Program-made: the position numbers and the translations under genes
Notes under the pieces: model-generated
Seen by the model: the letters and a program-made list of their open reading frames with translations, nothing else
Told to the model about the DNA's origin: nothing
The model's database searches: none
In this document: positions 1-13,149 of the stretch, one piece after another
Position numbering within the stretch: position 1 is the first letter of the stretch
Layout of the letters: the number at the start of each line of letters is the position of its first letter
Source of the DNA: Oasisia sp. SBJ-2009
Taxonomy: Eukaryota > Annelida > Polychaeta > Sabellida > Siboglinidae
Assembly (NCBI GenBank): GCA_964017155.1
Contig: OZ024857.1
Span: 12,066,735 to 12,130,734 of the forward strand
Direction of reading: 5' to 3'
DNA length: 64,000 nt

Positions 1-854
1 TGACATTTAATTCACGCGATGTATATAAGGAGCTGTCTGTGATCAGATGAAGATTGTCCAAATCAGTTCCTTGGCCTTGTTCGTTCTTTATAAGTTTGGA
101 ATGATTCATGTTAGGTGCTAGGCTAGATTACGGGCCTCACAAGAATAATTAGAAGAGTTTAAACCGGTTCATCCTTTAAACCAAATCCAATAGCGAGATT
201 TTAAATACGTTTTGAAAGGTATAGAACTATGCACACATTAACATTTGTTTAGCTGAGTTAGGGGTCCTCGCTGTCTCGGTCTCTAACGCAAACACGACAA
301 CTCCCGCAGTAAAGTTATGTAGATAGCGGTTCACGATAGTATTTCACTGATTTTGCTTAGGCCTATCAAGTCCAAACAACTTTGAGGTCAGTTACTAAAA
401 ATGGCAACATCTGCCTGCTATATATGATTTATGATTACACACATTATAATTTAATACGCCTTAGTGTTATGGTTAAGTAGTTACATAATGTGAGTAAAAT
501 CGTCACCGACTGTTATATAATTATCCAGAAACTGGTTTTGACACGCACTAAGCACAACCAAAAGCGTTTTACTTATAAAAACGAACGTACGCCCGTTGGC
601 TCGCATAACAACGCATGCACACAAACACGCAACCACGCATGCAGACCGCACACACGCATTGCCGTATTGCAACGATTTCATCATCGCCTATGACGGCGCT
701 TTTGGATCTGTGCAACTAGTGGAGCGCCCTGTGTGAAGAACAGACGTCGCGCTTTCGCAACGCCATATTCACAAGATGAGCGACTAGCATTCTGCGGTCG
801 CTGCAATCAGCCGGTGTTTTAGTGTAGACGCAGCAAGCACATGCGCTCACGAGA
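1..854. other. No gene seen
   Basis: AT-rich sequence with only short chance frames. I see no splice-bounded coding exon, repeat array or RNA gene. Confidence 0.5.
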
Positions 855-1250
855 CACTTGCGCAATCACATCCAGGTATCTAACACTTGCACAATCACAT
901 CCAGGTATCTAACACTTGCACAATCACATCCAGGTATCTAACACCTGCGCAATCACATCCAGGTATCTAACACTTGCACAATCACATCCAGGTATCTAAC
1001 ACTTGCACAATCACATCCAGGTATCTAACACTTGCGCAATCACATCCAGGTATCTAACACTTGCACAATCACATCCAGGTATCTAACACTTGCACAATCA
1101 CATCCAGGTATCTAACACTTGCACAATCACATCCAGGTATCTAACACTTGCACAATCACATCCAGGTATCTAACACTTGCACAATCACATCCATGTATCT
1201 AACACTTGCACAATCACATTCAGGTATCTAACACTTGCGCAATCACATCT
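855..1250 (+). repeat. 29-bp minisatellite, about 13.6 copies
   Basis: A 29-bp unit beginning cacttgcacaatcacatcc is repeated head to tail with no spacer. Thirteen full units run from 855 to 1231, followed by a partial unit ending near 1250. Variation is mostly a single a/g change in the 'gcaca/gcgca' part. The close identity points to recent expansion. Confidence 0.93.
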
Positions 1251-2387
1251 CTCACGCTGTTGCCTTCAAATGGAGCTTCAGTGCCTCTTAGATGTTAATC
1301 TACACACTAAGTAATTATCATGTAAAATCTGTGTGCTCCTCTGGATAATGCGATAGTATATTTGACGTAAATTGTTGACATTACACAGCAGAACATATTG
1401 ATTATAGTCTAAAATATTTCACCTGTGCGACAAATGTTCATGACATGACTCTTGGACGTGTTGTTTGACTGACTAATAACCACCGAGGCTTTGGTGACAC
1501 ACTCAACTAACTGCTCACAGACACGTTGGAAGTCCCTTTATAGCGCAACTGTTGACTTTCAAAAACCTGATTTGCACTTTCTGAGGCTTCCCTAAAACAC
1601 CTTTCACATTCAAAAACACATCTCAGTTTGAACCAAAGCATACACCCCTTCCATACATATTGGGATCATCCATGAAACCTCTGTTTCTGACGTTTAAAAC
1701 GCATACGCTTTCAATACGACCACGTTTGTTGGATAAAACAATCCAAGGAATTTACATCGTTTGTCAGACCAGACCACCGAAAAAAGCATGAATAGCATAA
1801 TAGTACAGGACTATTTTTGAAGTGCAATTTGTTTTATCGATAACTTGCCTAATCATTGAAACTAAACGAAAATATTGTATGACAAACCTCGCATTTTTCG
1901 CGAAATAGAAAGAAATGAGCTAAACAAATCGAATTGCGGGTGAACAGTTAACATTGCATGCATAAGGTGTGTGTTAAAAAAATCGGCCCTTGAGAACTGT
2001 TGTTGTCGTTCTCCATTGAAAACCTTTCACGCCAACCTACCTTTGACGAGCCCCGCTTACGTCTGCGACTGATCTTATCGTCCGATATCAACATAATCAC
2101 ACGCGCTAAGTAGCGTAACCAACAGGGCTTTGAATATGTACGTTTTTATTGTATAACTGGATCATGCAAGGCATATTATTTATGTACCGTCGTCGAATGC
2201 AACATCGTCTAGAACTATTGTACAAACTCTGACAAAAGACCGACATGACGCGTCAGCAACGACAGAGCGCGCGATAAGACACGGAGCACGCGAACAACGA
2301 CCACGTCACACGAGACTTCACAACGTAAGCAGCCGCGACAGACGAACACTCGGCGACGGGGGTGTGACGTCGGCGGTGATGACGTCA
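1251..2387. other. Intergenic; downstream of the BAF-like gene
   Basis: No coding exon recognised. The part next to the BAF-like stop codon (about 2230-2387) is CpG-rich and is probably 3' UTR or flank of that minus-strand gene. Confidence 0.4.
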
Positions 2388-5300
2388 TCAGAGGAAGATG
2401 TCAGACCAGTCGAGTAGGCAATTGTAGCACTCCCGAGCCTTGTCCTCCTTGATGCCGTTCGTGCTCGTCATCCAGTAGGAGAAGAGGAGCTTGTTCTTCT
2501 TCAGAACGAGGAACTGTCCCAGCAGTTCGTACGCCTGCGAACAGAAGACAACGCCTGCAGCTATCGGACAGTCTGCGGCTAAAAGACTCACTTGAACTTT
2601 TTAAGTCCAACTTGAAAACATCTCTTTTGAGGCCGCAGTTGTAAACTACTTGTAGGGTATTTTATAAAGAATACATTTTAACTGTAATTATAGTTTTGCA
2701 ATTCTTTTACATACTTTATTATTACGTTACTAATATATTGTAATATTTATTTATTATTTTATTTTATATATTTATTGCTGATAAGTTTAGCTTATGAACT
2801 AGGACTTTTAGAAGCTTTCTTTAATTATCATTTATTATCATCTTTACGTGCAAGTTTAAACTGATTATAAATATTTTAAATATGTATGTGTTACAATGTA
2901 TTTTATGCGCCTCTGAGCGGACATTTTTCCGGATATACGGCGCTTTACAATAAAAAAATATTATTATTATTAAATTATTATTACTTCCAAACACCCTACA
3001 CATAAACGCATACAAGCGATCATTCCTCCACAGCGCCAGCAAATCGTGGATGGAACAAACGCACACAACAGTCGATTTACTCAGTAAGCATCGCCTCTTC
3101 ATGACTGTGTAAAATAATTCACATTGTGTCCGTATAGCGGCCATAATCAGCTTAGCCTTCACAAATGTATTGCAGAGTTAACCAACTAAGCTGACAGACC
3201 CCAGCCATTGCTACATCACGTCGTATCGGCGACGCTCCACCGAAGCTCAATAATACTCTAATCGCAAGTATGTGGCTAACGCAAAGAGCTGATCGTAAAA
3301 AACGACGCGGAAAAAACACCCTGACAAGTGTCATCGGAGGTCTCTCAACTCTTCGATCTCAGTAGATTGCGTGTCTGAGCCGTTTAGCGAGCTGCTGTTA
3401 TTGGTCCAGGGCTCGACTGTCCCATTCAGACTAAAGGGAACATAATATTTGCAGACTTCCTGGTTGGTATAACGCGTAACTTGTGACATAAGATTGGCCA
3501 TTAGTGCCGTATCGTCGCGACCCATCTAGCAGCAGCTAGAAAACGCCGCCTCAAAAACGATCACACAGAGTACTCGAGGAGATAAACGACGACAAGAAAG
3601 AGGAAAGTCTGGCAGAAAGCTAGACAGTGCTAGAACTGGGTCACGCAGACGGACATAGAGTTCCTGTGAGTGAGAGAGTGAGTGAGTGTATGGGTGAGTG
3701 AGTGAGTGTAAGAGAGAGATTGAGTGAGTGAGTGAGTGAGTGAGTGTAAGAGATATATTGAGTGAGTGAGTGTAAGAGAGATATTGAGTGAGTGAGTGAG
3801 TGGGTGAGTGAGAGAATGAGTGAGTGAGTGAGTGAGTGAGTGAGTGAGTAATAGAGTGATAAACTGATATAGTGAGTGATAGAGTGAGTGATAGAATGCG
3901 TGATAGAGTGAGTGATAGAGTGAGTGATAGAGTGAGTGATAGAGTGGGTGATAGAGTGAGTGATAGAGTGATAGAGTGATATAGTGAGTGAGTCATTGAG
4001 TGAGTGAGAGAGTCATTGAGTGAGTGAGTGAGTGAGTGCGAGAGTGAGAGAGTGAGAGAGTGAGAGAGTGAGAGAGTGAGAGAGTGAGAGAGTGAGAGAG
4101 TGAGAGAGTGAGAGAGTGAGAGAGTGAGAGAGTGAGTGAGAGAATGAGTGAGTGAGTGAGTGAGTGAATGAATGAATGAATGAATGAATGAATGAATGAA
4201 TGAATGAATGAATGAATGAATGAGTGAGTGTGAGTGTGAGTGTGAGTGTGAGTGTGAGTGAGAGTGAGTGTGAATGAGTGTGAGTGAGTGTGAGTGAGTG
4301 AGTGAGTGTGTGAGTAAGTGAGTGAGTGAGTGAGTGAGTGGGTGAGTGAGTGAGTGAGTGAGTGAGTGAGTGAGTGAGTGAGTGAGTGAGTGAGTGAGTG
4401 AGTGAGTGAGTGAGTGAGTGAGGGAGATATTGTGAGATATTGTGAGATGTTATCCCGAACGGTCCACCAGACACCGGGAGAGGTGAAGGTGGTGGAGGTA
4501 TCCCTTCAAGCTGCCGTGCGCTTATGCTTTGCACTTTTCTGACATTTCCAGTAGCTGGCCGGCACACATCATACACGTAGACAACTAAAAGGATCCTCAG
4601 TGTACACTACTACGATATAATGCAGTTGGTTTATATAACAACTGACGGGGATAATTATCTCGGAAGCAGTAGATTCTATTCTTTGAACATACGAAAATTC
4701 AACCGTGAAAATGGCGTTGCGAAAATTAATATCAAAGAGCGTATTTTCTTGTTAAACCCGATTTATAACTGTGTGTCCTGTGTAAAACGGGCATAGGTAT
4801 TAACTGGAAAATAAATAGTTGGTTTCAAACTTAAAGGGACACATTCAATACGTATTCTTTTCACAGAATTATAGCAGCGGTGCATTTTGTGAAGTAAATT
4901 GAACTATTGATATAACAAACAGGATGTAGTTCAGTTCTTGATGAAGCCGATTATTAGATTAGGACAGAAAGTCGCTAAAGTAAAGCCGACATTTCCTCAC
5001 CTTATCAATACCATATTCTCGGATGAGACGTTGGCGGAAAGACTCGGCTATTCCCGGAAGTTCGATGACGTCTTTGTTGCCCATGCGCTCTCCGATGAAG
5101 GCATCGTATTTGGCCGAGGGGACATATTGGCAATAGCTGAAGTTGGCGCTGTAATCTGTCAGACATAGGTATAATATTACACCCGAGAAACAACACGCAG
5201 TCTACAAGTTAACATCACAACACAACGTTTTCAATTTGAGATTGTGTTACCGGTTTGGGTCTTTTTTAAATTTCAAAATTATGAACTAAGTGTTTTAAAG

Positions 5301-6127
5301 AAGGTCTGAACGTAATCTATGAAGTGAATCACGCGTATTGAAAACGACCAATTCGTTTCTACAATCAATAATATGGTTTAATAACCTGGGCACCGATGTG
5401 CAGCATGTAGGATACAATATTAAAGACAGTATTATTTTAAACGAATAAAACCTTCAGTCCTGGAAGGAACCTGCCGTTTTTACAAACAAAAGTCATTTAA
5501 AGTGTACCATTGAATACTTGAACGGAAAGGTCTTGTTTAATAAAAAAAGGAACGAAAGCTGGTGTATAATTACCTCAACAATAATCGCTTGGACATGTTT
5601 AGATAATATAACAAAACCAAGATAAACGACTAGCACAAACGAGCAGCCTTAACAGGGAACTACCAGAAGAGACAAGGCACGCCAGTCGCCCAAACCCAAG
5701 TGGTGTATTTTTGCCAAACGTACATTGCTATGAAATTAAACGATGGCGTCAATTAGGGGATTATGCTCTCAATGTTTGTTTCGAGTTCTCGAGTTCACTG
5801 CTGTGTACGCAACCTTCATAGCGTGCGTACCATAACCTTCGATTAACGTCATGATAACTTATCCTAAGCCCATCAAAATAGTGGTCATGTTAACACAATA
5901 ATGAATGTTCTTAAATGTCTGTGTTTATGTTGGACAGGAAGAAGGAACATTTCCAGAAAGAGGACTCTCTTTCTCTCTAGACGGACACGTTTGGCAAATG
6001 ACCAGGTATGACGCCATGAGTCATAAAATATGTTTCTCAAGGGCATTCCAGAACTGGAACCAAAGACTGAACATACATTTTTATTTAAAAAATTACAATT
6101 ACCCTGACATGCCTGATCAGACGCCAT
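2388..6127 (-). CDS. banf1: BAF-like protein (barrier-to-autointegration factor family), 3 exons, 108 aa
   Basis: BAF proteins are small dimeric chromatin proteins that bind double-stranded DNA through a helix-hairpin-helix and link DNA to LEM-domain proteins and lamins at the nuclear envelope. Exons on the minus strand are 6127-6103, 5155-5001 and 2534-2388 (stop at 2390-2388). Introns are GT-AG: phase 1 (cagg|gtaatt ... gacag) and phase 0 (gataag|gtgagg ... cgcag), and the joined frame stays open. Family landmarks are the IGERMGNK segment and PGIAE hairpin in exon 2, the exon 2/3 junction in ..GIDK|AY.., then LGQFLVLKK and a C-terminus ending DWSDIFL, matching the BAF core in order and spacing. 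At 108 aa it is longer than the usual 89-90 because of an N-terminal extension. The 8-codon first exon is inferred from a matching phase-1 donor and a good start context (acaATGG), so it is the least certain part. It could be a divergent paralogue rather than the main BAF gene. Confidence 0.85.
2555..2985 (+). mobile_element. LINE 3' end (CR1/L2-like) inside the BAF-like intron
   Basis: From about 2575 the plus strand reads the typical end of a LINE reverse transcriptase, LELFKSNLKTSLLRPQL then stop. A 3' UTR follows with '..cctctgagcggacatttttccggatatacggcgctttacaata' and a terminal ATT-repeat tail. A reversed copy of the same tail lies at 22195-22275. The element is 5' truncated and begins only about 20 bp upstream of the minus-strand acceptor of BAF-like exon 3. 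Confidence 0.75.
3660..4445 (+). repeat. TGAG/TGAA compound microsatellite
   Basis: About 790 bp of interleaved GAGT, GAGA, GATA and GAAT units, including a pure (GAGAGT) block (about 4050-4135), a (TGAA) block (about 4165-4220) and long (TGAG) runs (4310-4420). Long minus-strand frames reading Thr-His-Ser-Leu are repeat translations, not genes. It lies in the second intron of the BAF-like gene. Confidence 0.97.
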
Positions 6128-6344
6128 TGTAACTCACCATTTCGCATTTCGTTCTCGTCCAACGGAGCGGCTGCAGATGAACACAGCAGGAAGTGAACAC
6201 AAATGTACCGTGCAAACAATAACTGTATTTTCCTTCTTTTTATTCCTTCTTTTGATTTAGGAATGAATATTTTTTTTTTGACACACACAAACATCCACGT
6301 ACGCGCGCGCAGACATACGAACAAATCGAAATACACATCAGACA

Positions 6345-6622
<278 letters not shown>

Positions 6623-6639
6623 GCGCACGGGCACAGCTT

Positions 6640-8479
6640 CACAAAACACACACCGTGTTGAGTGAAAACTACTTTTCAACACCTGCCTCTACAATTATAG
6701 TTTAGACATTTGTATCACCTACATTGTAATATGTTAGAGCACGAAGTTATAACCACAATGTAGCACATCCTGGTGATATTAATTAACTGCCTGAAATTTC
6801 CGCATTTCCATATCACGTATCTCAGATCAATGTTGCAAAACAACAATTGAGTACCACGGGCGATCGATATGTAACATCGCAGTCAACAAAACGTGAAACT
6901 GACGAAGACTAGACTAGACACCTCATATGTTTCCGGCACGTCGAGGTAGCCGCCGGGCTGAAGCATACGCCATAAAATGCCAACACCTCGAGTGTGCAGC
7001 ACACGGTAAAAAGCACAAACTAGGTCAACTTATGTTTTTTGTATAATGACTAAGCCATTAAGAATTTGGTCAATATTACACACACTACACACTGACCGGG
7101 TTTCGCTCGTCTTCTTTTTCGTGGTCTTTCAGGTTCTTTGCTTGAATTGTTGTTTTTATTTCGGCCCATTTTAACGGTTTCGTTCGCGTATTATAGCTGA
7201 CGTTCACCGGGGAATTTTGCGTAGAGACGCGTCAGGAGTTACCATAGAAACGACCACAGTTTTCGCGCGTTTTTCTGCAATGGTGACGTTGTAAGATGCT
7301 GCCACGAATACGTGTTATATTCTACATGACAGTTGCTGTAGTAATGGTATTATTATTGTTGTTAATATTAACCTGATTTCAGGAATAAAATTGCTTCGTT
7401 TGACCAGACAATTTCGGCGCAGTTGGATGTCGCAAGTCAAAGGGGGTGCATTTGACGGTTTTGCAAATAATGCGGATTTTTTAATGGGGCAGTACGCAGA
7501 ATCGACTATACCATGATTCCTGTTTTAGTGGCTCTAGGATGGGTTAAGTCACGGACCGTGCGTTAGATCCATGTTTTCTGTAATAAAACCTCCTCTGATA
7601 GAAAAATTCAACGACGCGTTGGCATATTTAACCATGTGTTACAAATGCTATAAAATTATAATTTACCTACTTGTTGTTTATTTCAAAACCTTAACAATAA
7701 AAGTATGCAGTGAGTCATATATTATTTATGAAATCGTTATGGTTCCGTATAAAGGGCACCGGGGGCGGGGGGTGGGTTGAAAATAACCATCACTCACTTG
7801 TCGTGACACTTAAACACATCGTCTTTCATCAGCCTTGACAGAACGAAACCACCCCTGGATTGCGGAAGCAAAACAAGTAAAAAAAAGTACGAGGCCTGTG
7901 CCTGGGAAATTGAACGGTGCTCAAGGGTCACGATTTGGTTATTTAACACAAACTTTGATCGTGGTTTTACAAAGGAATAATCTAAAATATGTCGATTAGT
8001 CACTCTGAAGAAACAACGATCAGTATTGCGAGCGCGTTGTGATGTTTATATAACGCGGCTTTGCTTGGTCAACATTCAACTACTAAGGCATCTTTTTTAG
8101 TGACATAGCCAGAGGGGGGCCAGAGGGGCCATGCCCCCCAATCCCGGAAAAAAGGTTGGTGGGGCACGGAGCACCAATAACAGAGTCACGAAGTACAGAG
8201 GATTTCAGAATGCATGTGTAAGATTTTCCTTCCCAGTCATAACCTTTCGCAAAAAAGTGTCATCATTCAAATAGGGTTAAGTTAAGAATTCTCCACTTCT
8301 GTCGCTGGCTGCAACAGAAGAGTTGACAGAGCAATGAAAATATCATTATTCTCAACGTGCATAATGGCTATTGACTATTAAAGATTCAAAATAATAGTTG
8401 CCCGGTTACTAGACTTGGGTCAAATTGCATTTTATTGTTATTGTTTTCTTGGCATCATTGTTGTCGTTGAGGTGAGTTG
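6640..8479. other. No gene seen
   Basis: No supported exon. The stretch near 8105-8160 (GGGGGCC...ATGCCCCCC) looks like transposon debris, but I cannot name a family. Confidence 0.4.
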
Positions 8480-8700
8480 ACCACGATTTCCTTTTCCATT
8501 GTCTTTTTCATCCAATTCCTTTTATCTATCTATCAATTTTTCCATTCTTCTCCCACTATTTCTAGGTGACTTTTAATGCAATCCCCCATCGCAATTTCGA
8601 TCTTCCACCTCCTTTTTCTCTCCATTTTCTGGGCATCTGCTCTCTTTGCCAGTTTTTTTTTTGTCTACATGATCAGCCCATGTACTCCTCGCCAATTTAA
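8480..8700 (-). mobile_element. Degenerate LINE reverse-transcriptase C-terminus
   Basis: The minus strand reads, with stops, ..LAKRADAQKMERKRRWK.. then ..DCIKSHLEIVGEEWKN. This is the pattern of the C-terminal tail of many non-LTR reverse transcriptases (LAKR..K..GRP..RW.DC...). It is too decayed to assign a clade. Confidence 0.6.
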
Positions 8701-9383
8701 TTCTTAGAACTTTCCATCATTCATTCCAACCTCCACTCTCATTTCATCGGTGTTCTCTTATGAGCTCTCTTAACACCCACGATTGTTACCAGGTTGTTTT
8801 TTACAAACCTGGACCTTCTCCTGTTGTTTCTCTGTTAGTGCCATCGTCTCTAGTCATTCATGTATGCCGGTGTAACACACGAGCTACGAGCTGAGAACAT
8901 GGCCTTGACGTTTCCATGATATGCGTCTATCTCCCTTCATCCCTTCGACTTTCTTCCAAGCGTATGTCCTGATTGTAAACCTCATTGTAACCAAAGCAAT
9001 TAATCTAGTGGAAAATGCGACTTCCTATCGTGCATTTTAAAATTGTAGTACGCAACGCTACATATTATTGTGAAGTTACTGGTTGAACGCCAACGCCACA
9101 TCATCTATGTCAAGGTAGGGATGTTTAGTTATCGTTTCATCAGAGTAAATGACTACATGTTGGTATTTGTCATGATCTTTGTCAGTAGGTTTGGGAGAGT
9201 AGCGTGAGGAATGTGGTAGGCCAATGTCATTTAGGGGCTTTGGGTTCGTGTCTCTTTAATAATGTGTCGTTTCTCTCTTACTTTCTAACTTTGACGCCTT
9301 CTGTGAACGGTTTTTGATGAACTGCCAGCTACATTGGTCTGTGAACTTGGTTGTGTGGGCGTGCGTGCGTGCGTGCGTGCGGG

Positions 9384-9640
<257 letters not shown>

Positions 9641-9649
9641 TTGCTTGGT

Positions 9650-10617
9650 TGTCGGGTGAGCTCCTGCGATGCAAAATTCTGGCTACCCCACTGATCCTGT
9701 CAGACGAATTGTGAGATATAAATGTTTGATAAATCGGACAAGCTGTACAGTTTAGTGTATTTGGTCCTCTACGGTAGTTTTCGTGCCAAGAAACTTGCAC
9801 TCGTATGGATGCACAGTGACTCATATTTTCGCGACAGTCACGAAACAGCATAACAATAGCCAACATATAGCGACGGTTATGGAACTTGGAAATTCCCACA
9901 GAAGACAGATAGTCGACCGATATAACCCGGCAATTAATAATCAGTTATCTGTTCGGAGGTAGTGATGCGGGAATGAAATATATTATTTTGAGGGATTGAG
10001 AGCTGTCGGAGCTTCAATACCACCCCGACAGCTCTGTCTAGCGACGGTCGCGACATCGGAAGACACAATTAAGAGCGGGGCGCTATTGAAAAATGTCGCC
10101 TCCGCGGAGCCATAAATCCCGCGACTCCGCTACCTCGTGTCAGTGGTTTGCTCCGCTGACGGCTACATCGAATCGTAAAGCAGGGAATGGGGACGAGGGT
10201 GGTGGGCGTAAATTCGTCCCCTTTCTTCCCTGTTCGCCTATATGTGGATCCTTGTTCATTTTTTTTTCACAAAACGTTGACCAGAACGCTGAACTAAACT
10301 GCCGTGTGTAATAAAACTTTCACAAAACATGGACAAGTAGGCCTAACTGTAAAAATATTTAGAAAGGAACTTAGCATAATATAATAATTGACATTACGGG
10401 TAGGGTGTGAAAACAAAATAATATTTATTAATGCAACTTTTCAGCTGGATTTTACACAGCACGTATTTGATTGTCGCAAGTAGGGAGGACGCAGTCACGG
10501 GAAACGATTAGTTATCTACGATGCCGACCTTCGCCTTCGGACAGGCAACGGTACCACTGCACAGACGACGAGAGGGAGGGAGCTGTATCGGGAATATGTA
10601 ATGACGTAAACCGGAAA

Positions 10618-10714
<97 letters not shown>

Positions 10715-11620
10715 GAAGCCCATATAAATCAGAAATACAGGCAAGTCCTAAATTTATACCGGTAGGTGAAATGTTATAGGACTTATACAGAAGAAGATGT
10801 GTGCGTATAAATTACATCACGTCATAATACATAACATTGCAGCTGTCTCTGAGACAACCCAAGGATTGGCATTGGTCGTGTTCTTTAAACAAAGCAACTT
10901 TCCGTTACCTCGTTAAAATATATTGTTCTATCCAACAAATTCATCGTTTTATTGTGCTAACAACGGTTCATTTTGTTATACTAATAAATATAGGTATCGA
11001 CAGTCAAAATTGGTTGTGTAAGAGCACACTTTTGCATAACACAGGTAAGCTATTAGTCATCAACTTAATGTACCTTTCAATACCGTTTATGTATTGTCTC
11101 AAAACAATCGGCTCCGCAGACGTTTTCCGCGTTCAGTGCAGATAGACATGACTTACACCATGACGCGGCAATAAACCATAGCGCGAACGTGTGTCTTCTA
11201 TCCACTAGCGATCATACGAGGCGCGCGTGCGGTTAACCACGGACGGAATCAGTCAAGCGTGACGATTCACGAGGGACAGTCCCGGTTCTTTCTGTCACAA
11301 GATTCAATAAACTGGTGGCGTCATAACCAACGTATCATGTTACACTGCCGAGTAGTGCACGATGACTATTATCGTCCGCCCCACACGCGAATCTCGTTCT
11401 GTCCGCTGTACAGCTTATAGATTAACAGGGATAAAGATCGACGGACAATAAGATAATCCTACTAATAGAAATAATCGATCCAGTTCAAAAGGCCAGCGTT
11501 ATGCAAGCGCAGAATGTAAAATCTTGTGGGTATTCATTGGAACCATCTAACTAATTGCGGTGATAAATGGTTTGTTTCGGTCTCATTGTCCGTTCGTTAG
11601 AATTATACATACTTCCCGGT
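9650..11620. other. No gene seen; contains a (TA)n tract
   Basis: The segment 10000-10260 is more GC-rich and has a small inverted repeat, gagctgtcgg at 10000-10009 against ccgacagctc at 10025-10034. No exon is supported. Confidence 0.4.
10620..10711. repeat. (TA)n microsatellite
   Basis: About 92 bp of pure TA. Confidence 0.97.
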
Positions 11621-11621
11621 A

Positions 11622-11950
11622 AAGGCATGTTCTTATATAGCACAGTATCCAGTCATCGAGACAATTCAAAGTGCTTTACACTTTACTTCCCTGACAAACC
11701 TGTTCACTCAGACACCATTTCGGCTTCTATGGGAAGCATCCAGCCATATGCTACAATTAATGCGCGAATGCTGCTCGTACACATATCCACCACTGTCTAT
11801 AGTCAGGTATTAATTTATACAGCTGAGTGAACTTGAGCAATGTAGAGTGAAAACACTTGCCCAAGGTTTTAATACCGCAGCACAGGATTCGAACATGGGT
11901 TCTCGTAGTCGAGAATCCGAAGCTATACCCCGGAGCCACTGCGCTCTACG
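11622..11950 (-). mobile_element. tRNA-derived SINE, family A, copy 1
   Basis: Read on the minus strand, it starts with a tRNA-like head (a degraded A-box, then B-box-like gttcgaatcc). A body follows with 'gtgttttcactctacattgctc', 'gtataaat', 'gacagtggtggatatgtgtacgagca' and a tail 'gctatataagaac'. The same order of blocks is seen at 16376-16700 and 39092-39364. The head is a pol III promoter relic, not a working tRNA. Confidence 0.85.
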
Positions 11951-12384
11951 GTAGGATCAGCTAGGGGTAGGATACGTAGTATAAATTAGTTGCAATCATT
12001 TGTTGTTAATTAAGGGCGGGTAGGTTTCTAGTTATTACGCAGTCGACTACCCTTTTTCAGAACTTGTAGCCGGAACATTTGAGTCATGCGATGGGAAAAC
12101 ACTTACGGTTGAAGGGCATCGCATTGCCGACAGACAATGAAGCAAGGAGACAGGTTCTTGCTGCAAATTACCCACTATGGTTAGTTTTATATACAAAAGT
12201 GGATATGGTTAGGTTAGGGTTAGTGCTATGTTAAGTTGGAGGTACTTAGGCAAGATTAATGTCAAGACTGGTGTAGAGCATTTGTATAGAAACCATATAG
12301 ATTCAATCAGAAATATAATTTATCGGTTCTAAATTAATGTTGGAGCAAACAGCATTTACTAGGCTTACGTACATAAGTGACTGG

Positions 12385-12655
12385 GTGAGTGATTGCGTTA
12401 GTAAATAAGTGAGTGACTGAGTGAGTGAGTGCGTGGGTGGGTGAGTGAGTGAGTGAGTGCATGAGTGAGTGAGTGAGTGAGTGAGTGAGTGCATGAGTGA
12501 GTGAGTGAGTGAGTGAGTGAGTGAGTGAGCGAGCGAGTGAGTGAGTGAGTGAGTGAGTTAGTGAGTGAGTGAGTGAGTGAGTGAGTGAGTGAGTGAGTGA
12601 GTGAGTGAGTGAGTGAGTGAGTGAGTGAGTGAGTGAGTGAGTGAGTGAGCAAGCG
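12385..12655. repeat. (TGAG)n microsatellite
   Basis: About 270 bp of TGAG with a few interruptions such as tgcatgag and gagcgagc. Confidence 0.97.
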
Positions 12656-12954
12656 AGCACGTAGAGTTCCATGTCCCGCTGTACTGATCCACTTACTTAA
12701 ATATATTCGAAGTCGTCAATTTGAGGCCACTGAAACATTCTTAGACCGGACGTGAGTTTAGCTATAAGAATGCAAGGTTTACTGACTAAATTCGGGGAGA
12801 ACACCTATTGTGGTGATATCATCGGATTGTGAGCGTGACGCACGCCATGTTCTTTCGTTTCTTTCTTTTCTCCTAGATACTGAACGGGGCCCTTTGCAGG
12901 GCGTTTAAAGTCCAACGAGAATTTGTGAGTCCACTACAGGTTACACATTTACAC

Positions 12955-13149
12955 CCTGTGTCAGTCTTTTACTTCCACTGTCATAGATACCAGGTAGAAG
13001 GGACCACCGGCTTTTAGTGTCTCGTCCGAAAGACTCAGGCAAACGTGAGGTGAACAAAATTGCCTAAGTTTCGAAACGGCGGTAGGTGGGATTGAATCAC
13101 CGTCCCCTCGATTGACAGTCCGGAGCTCTACCGCGCAACCACCGCTCCC
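12955..13149 (-). mobile_element. tRNA-derived SINE, family B, copy 1
   Basis: On the minus strand a tRNA-like head (gcgcggtagagctccggact, then ggtgattcaatcc) is followed by 'ccgtttcgaaacttaggcaat', 'gttcacct' and 'gcctgagtctttcggacgaga'. The same blocks recur at 22285-22480 and in part at 15080-15185. Confidence 0.78.

Noticed and set aside
855..1250. CRISPR-like array of 29-bp repeats
   Set aside because: There are no unique spacers between units and the genome is eukaryotic; it is a plain tandem minisatellite.
3331..3525. 64-codon minus-strand frame with possible upstream acceptor
   Set aside because: It lies within the second intron of the BAF-like gene, has no known domain and no partner exon.
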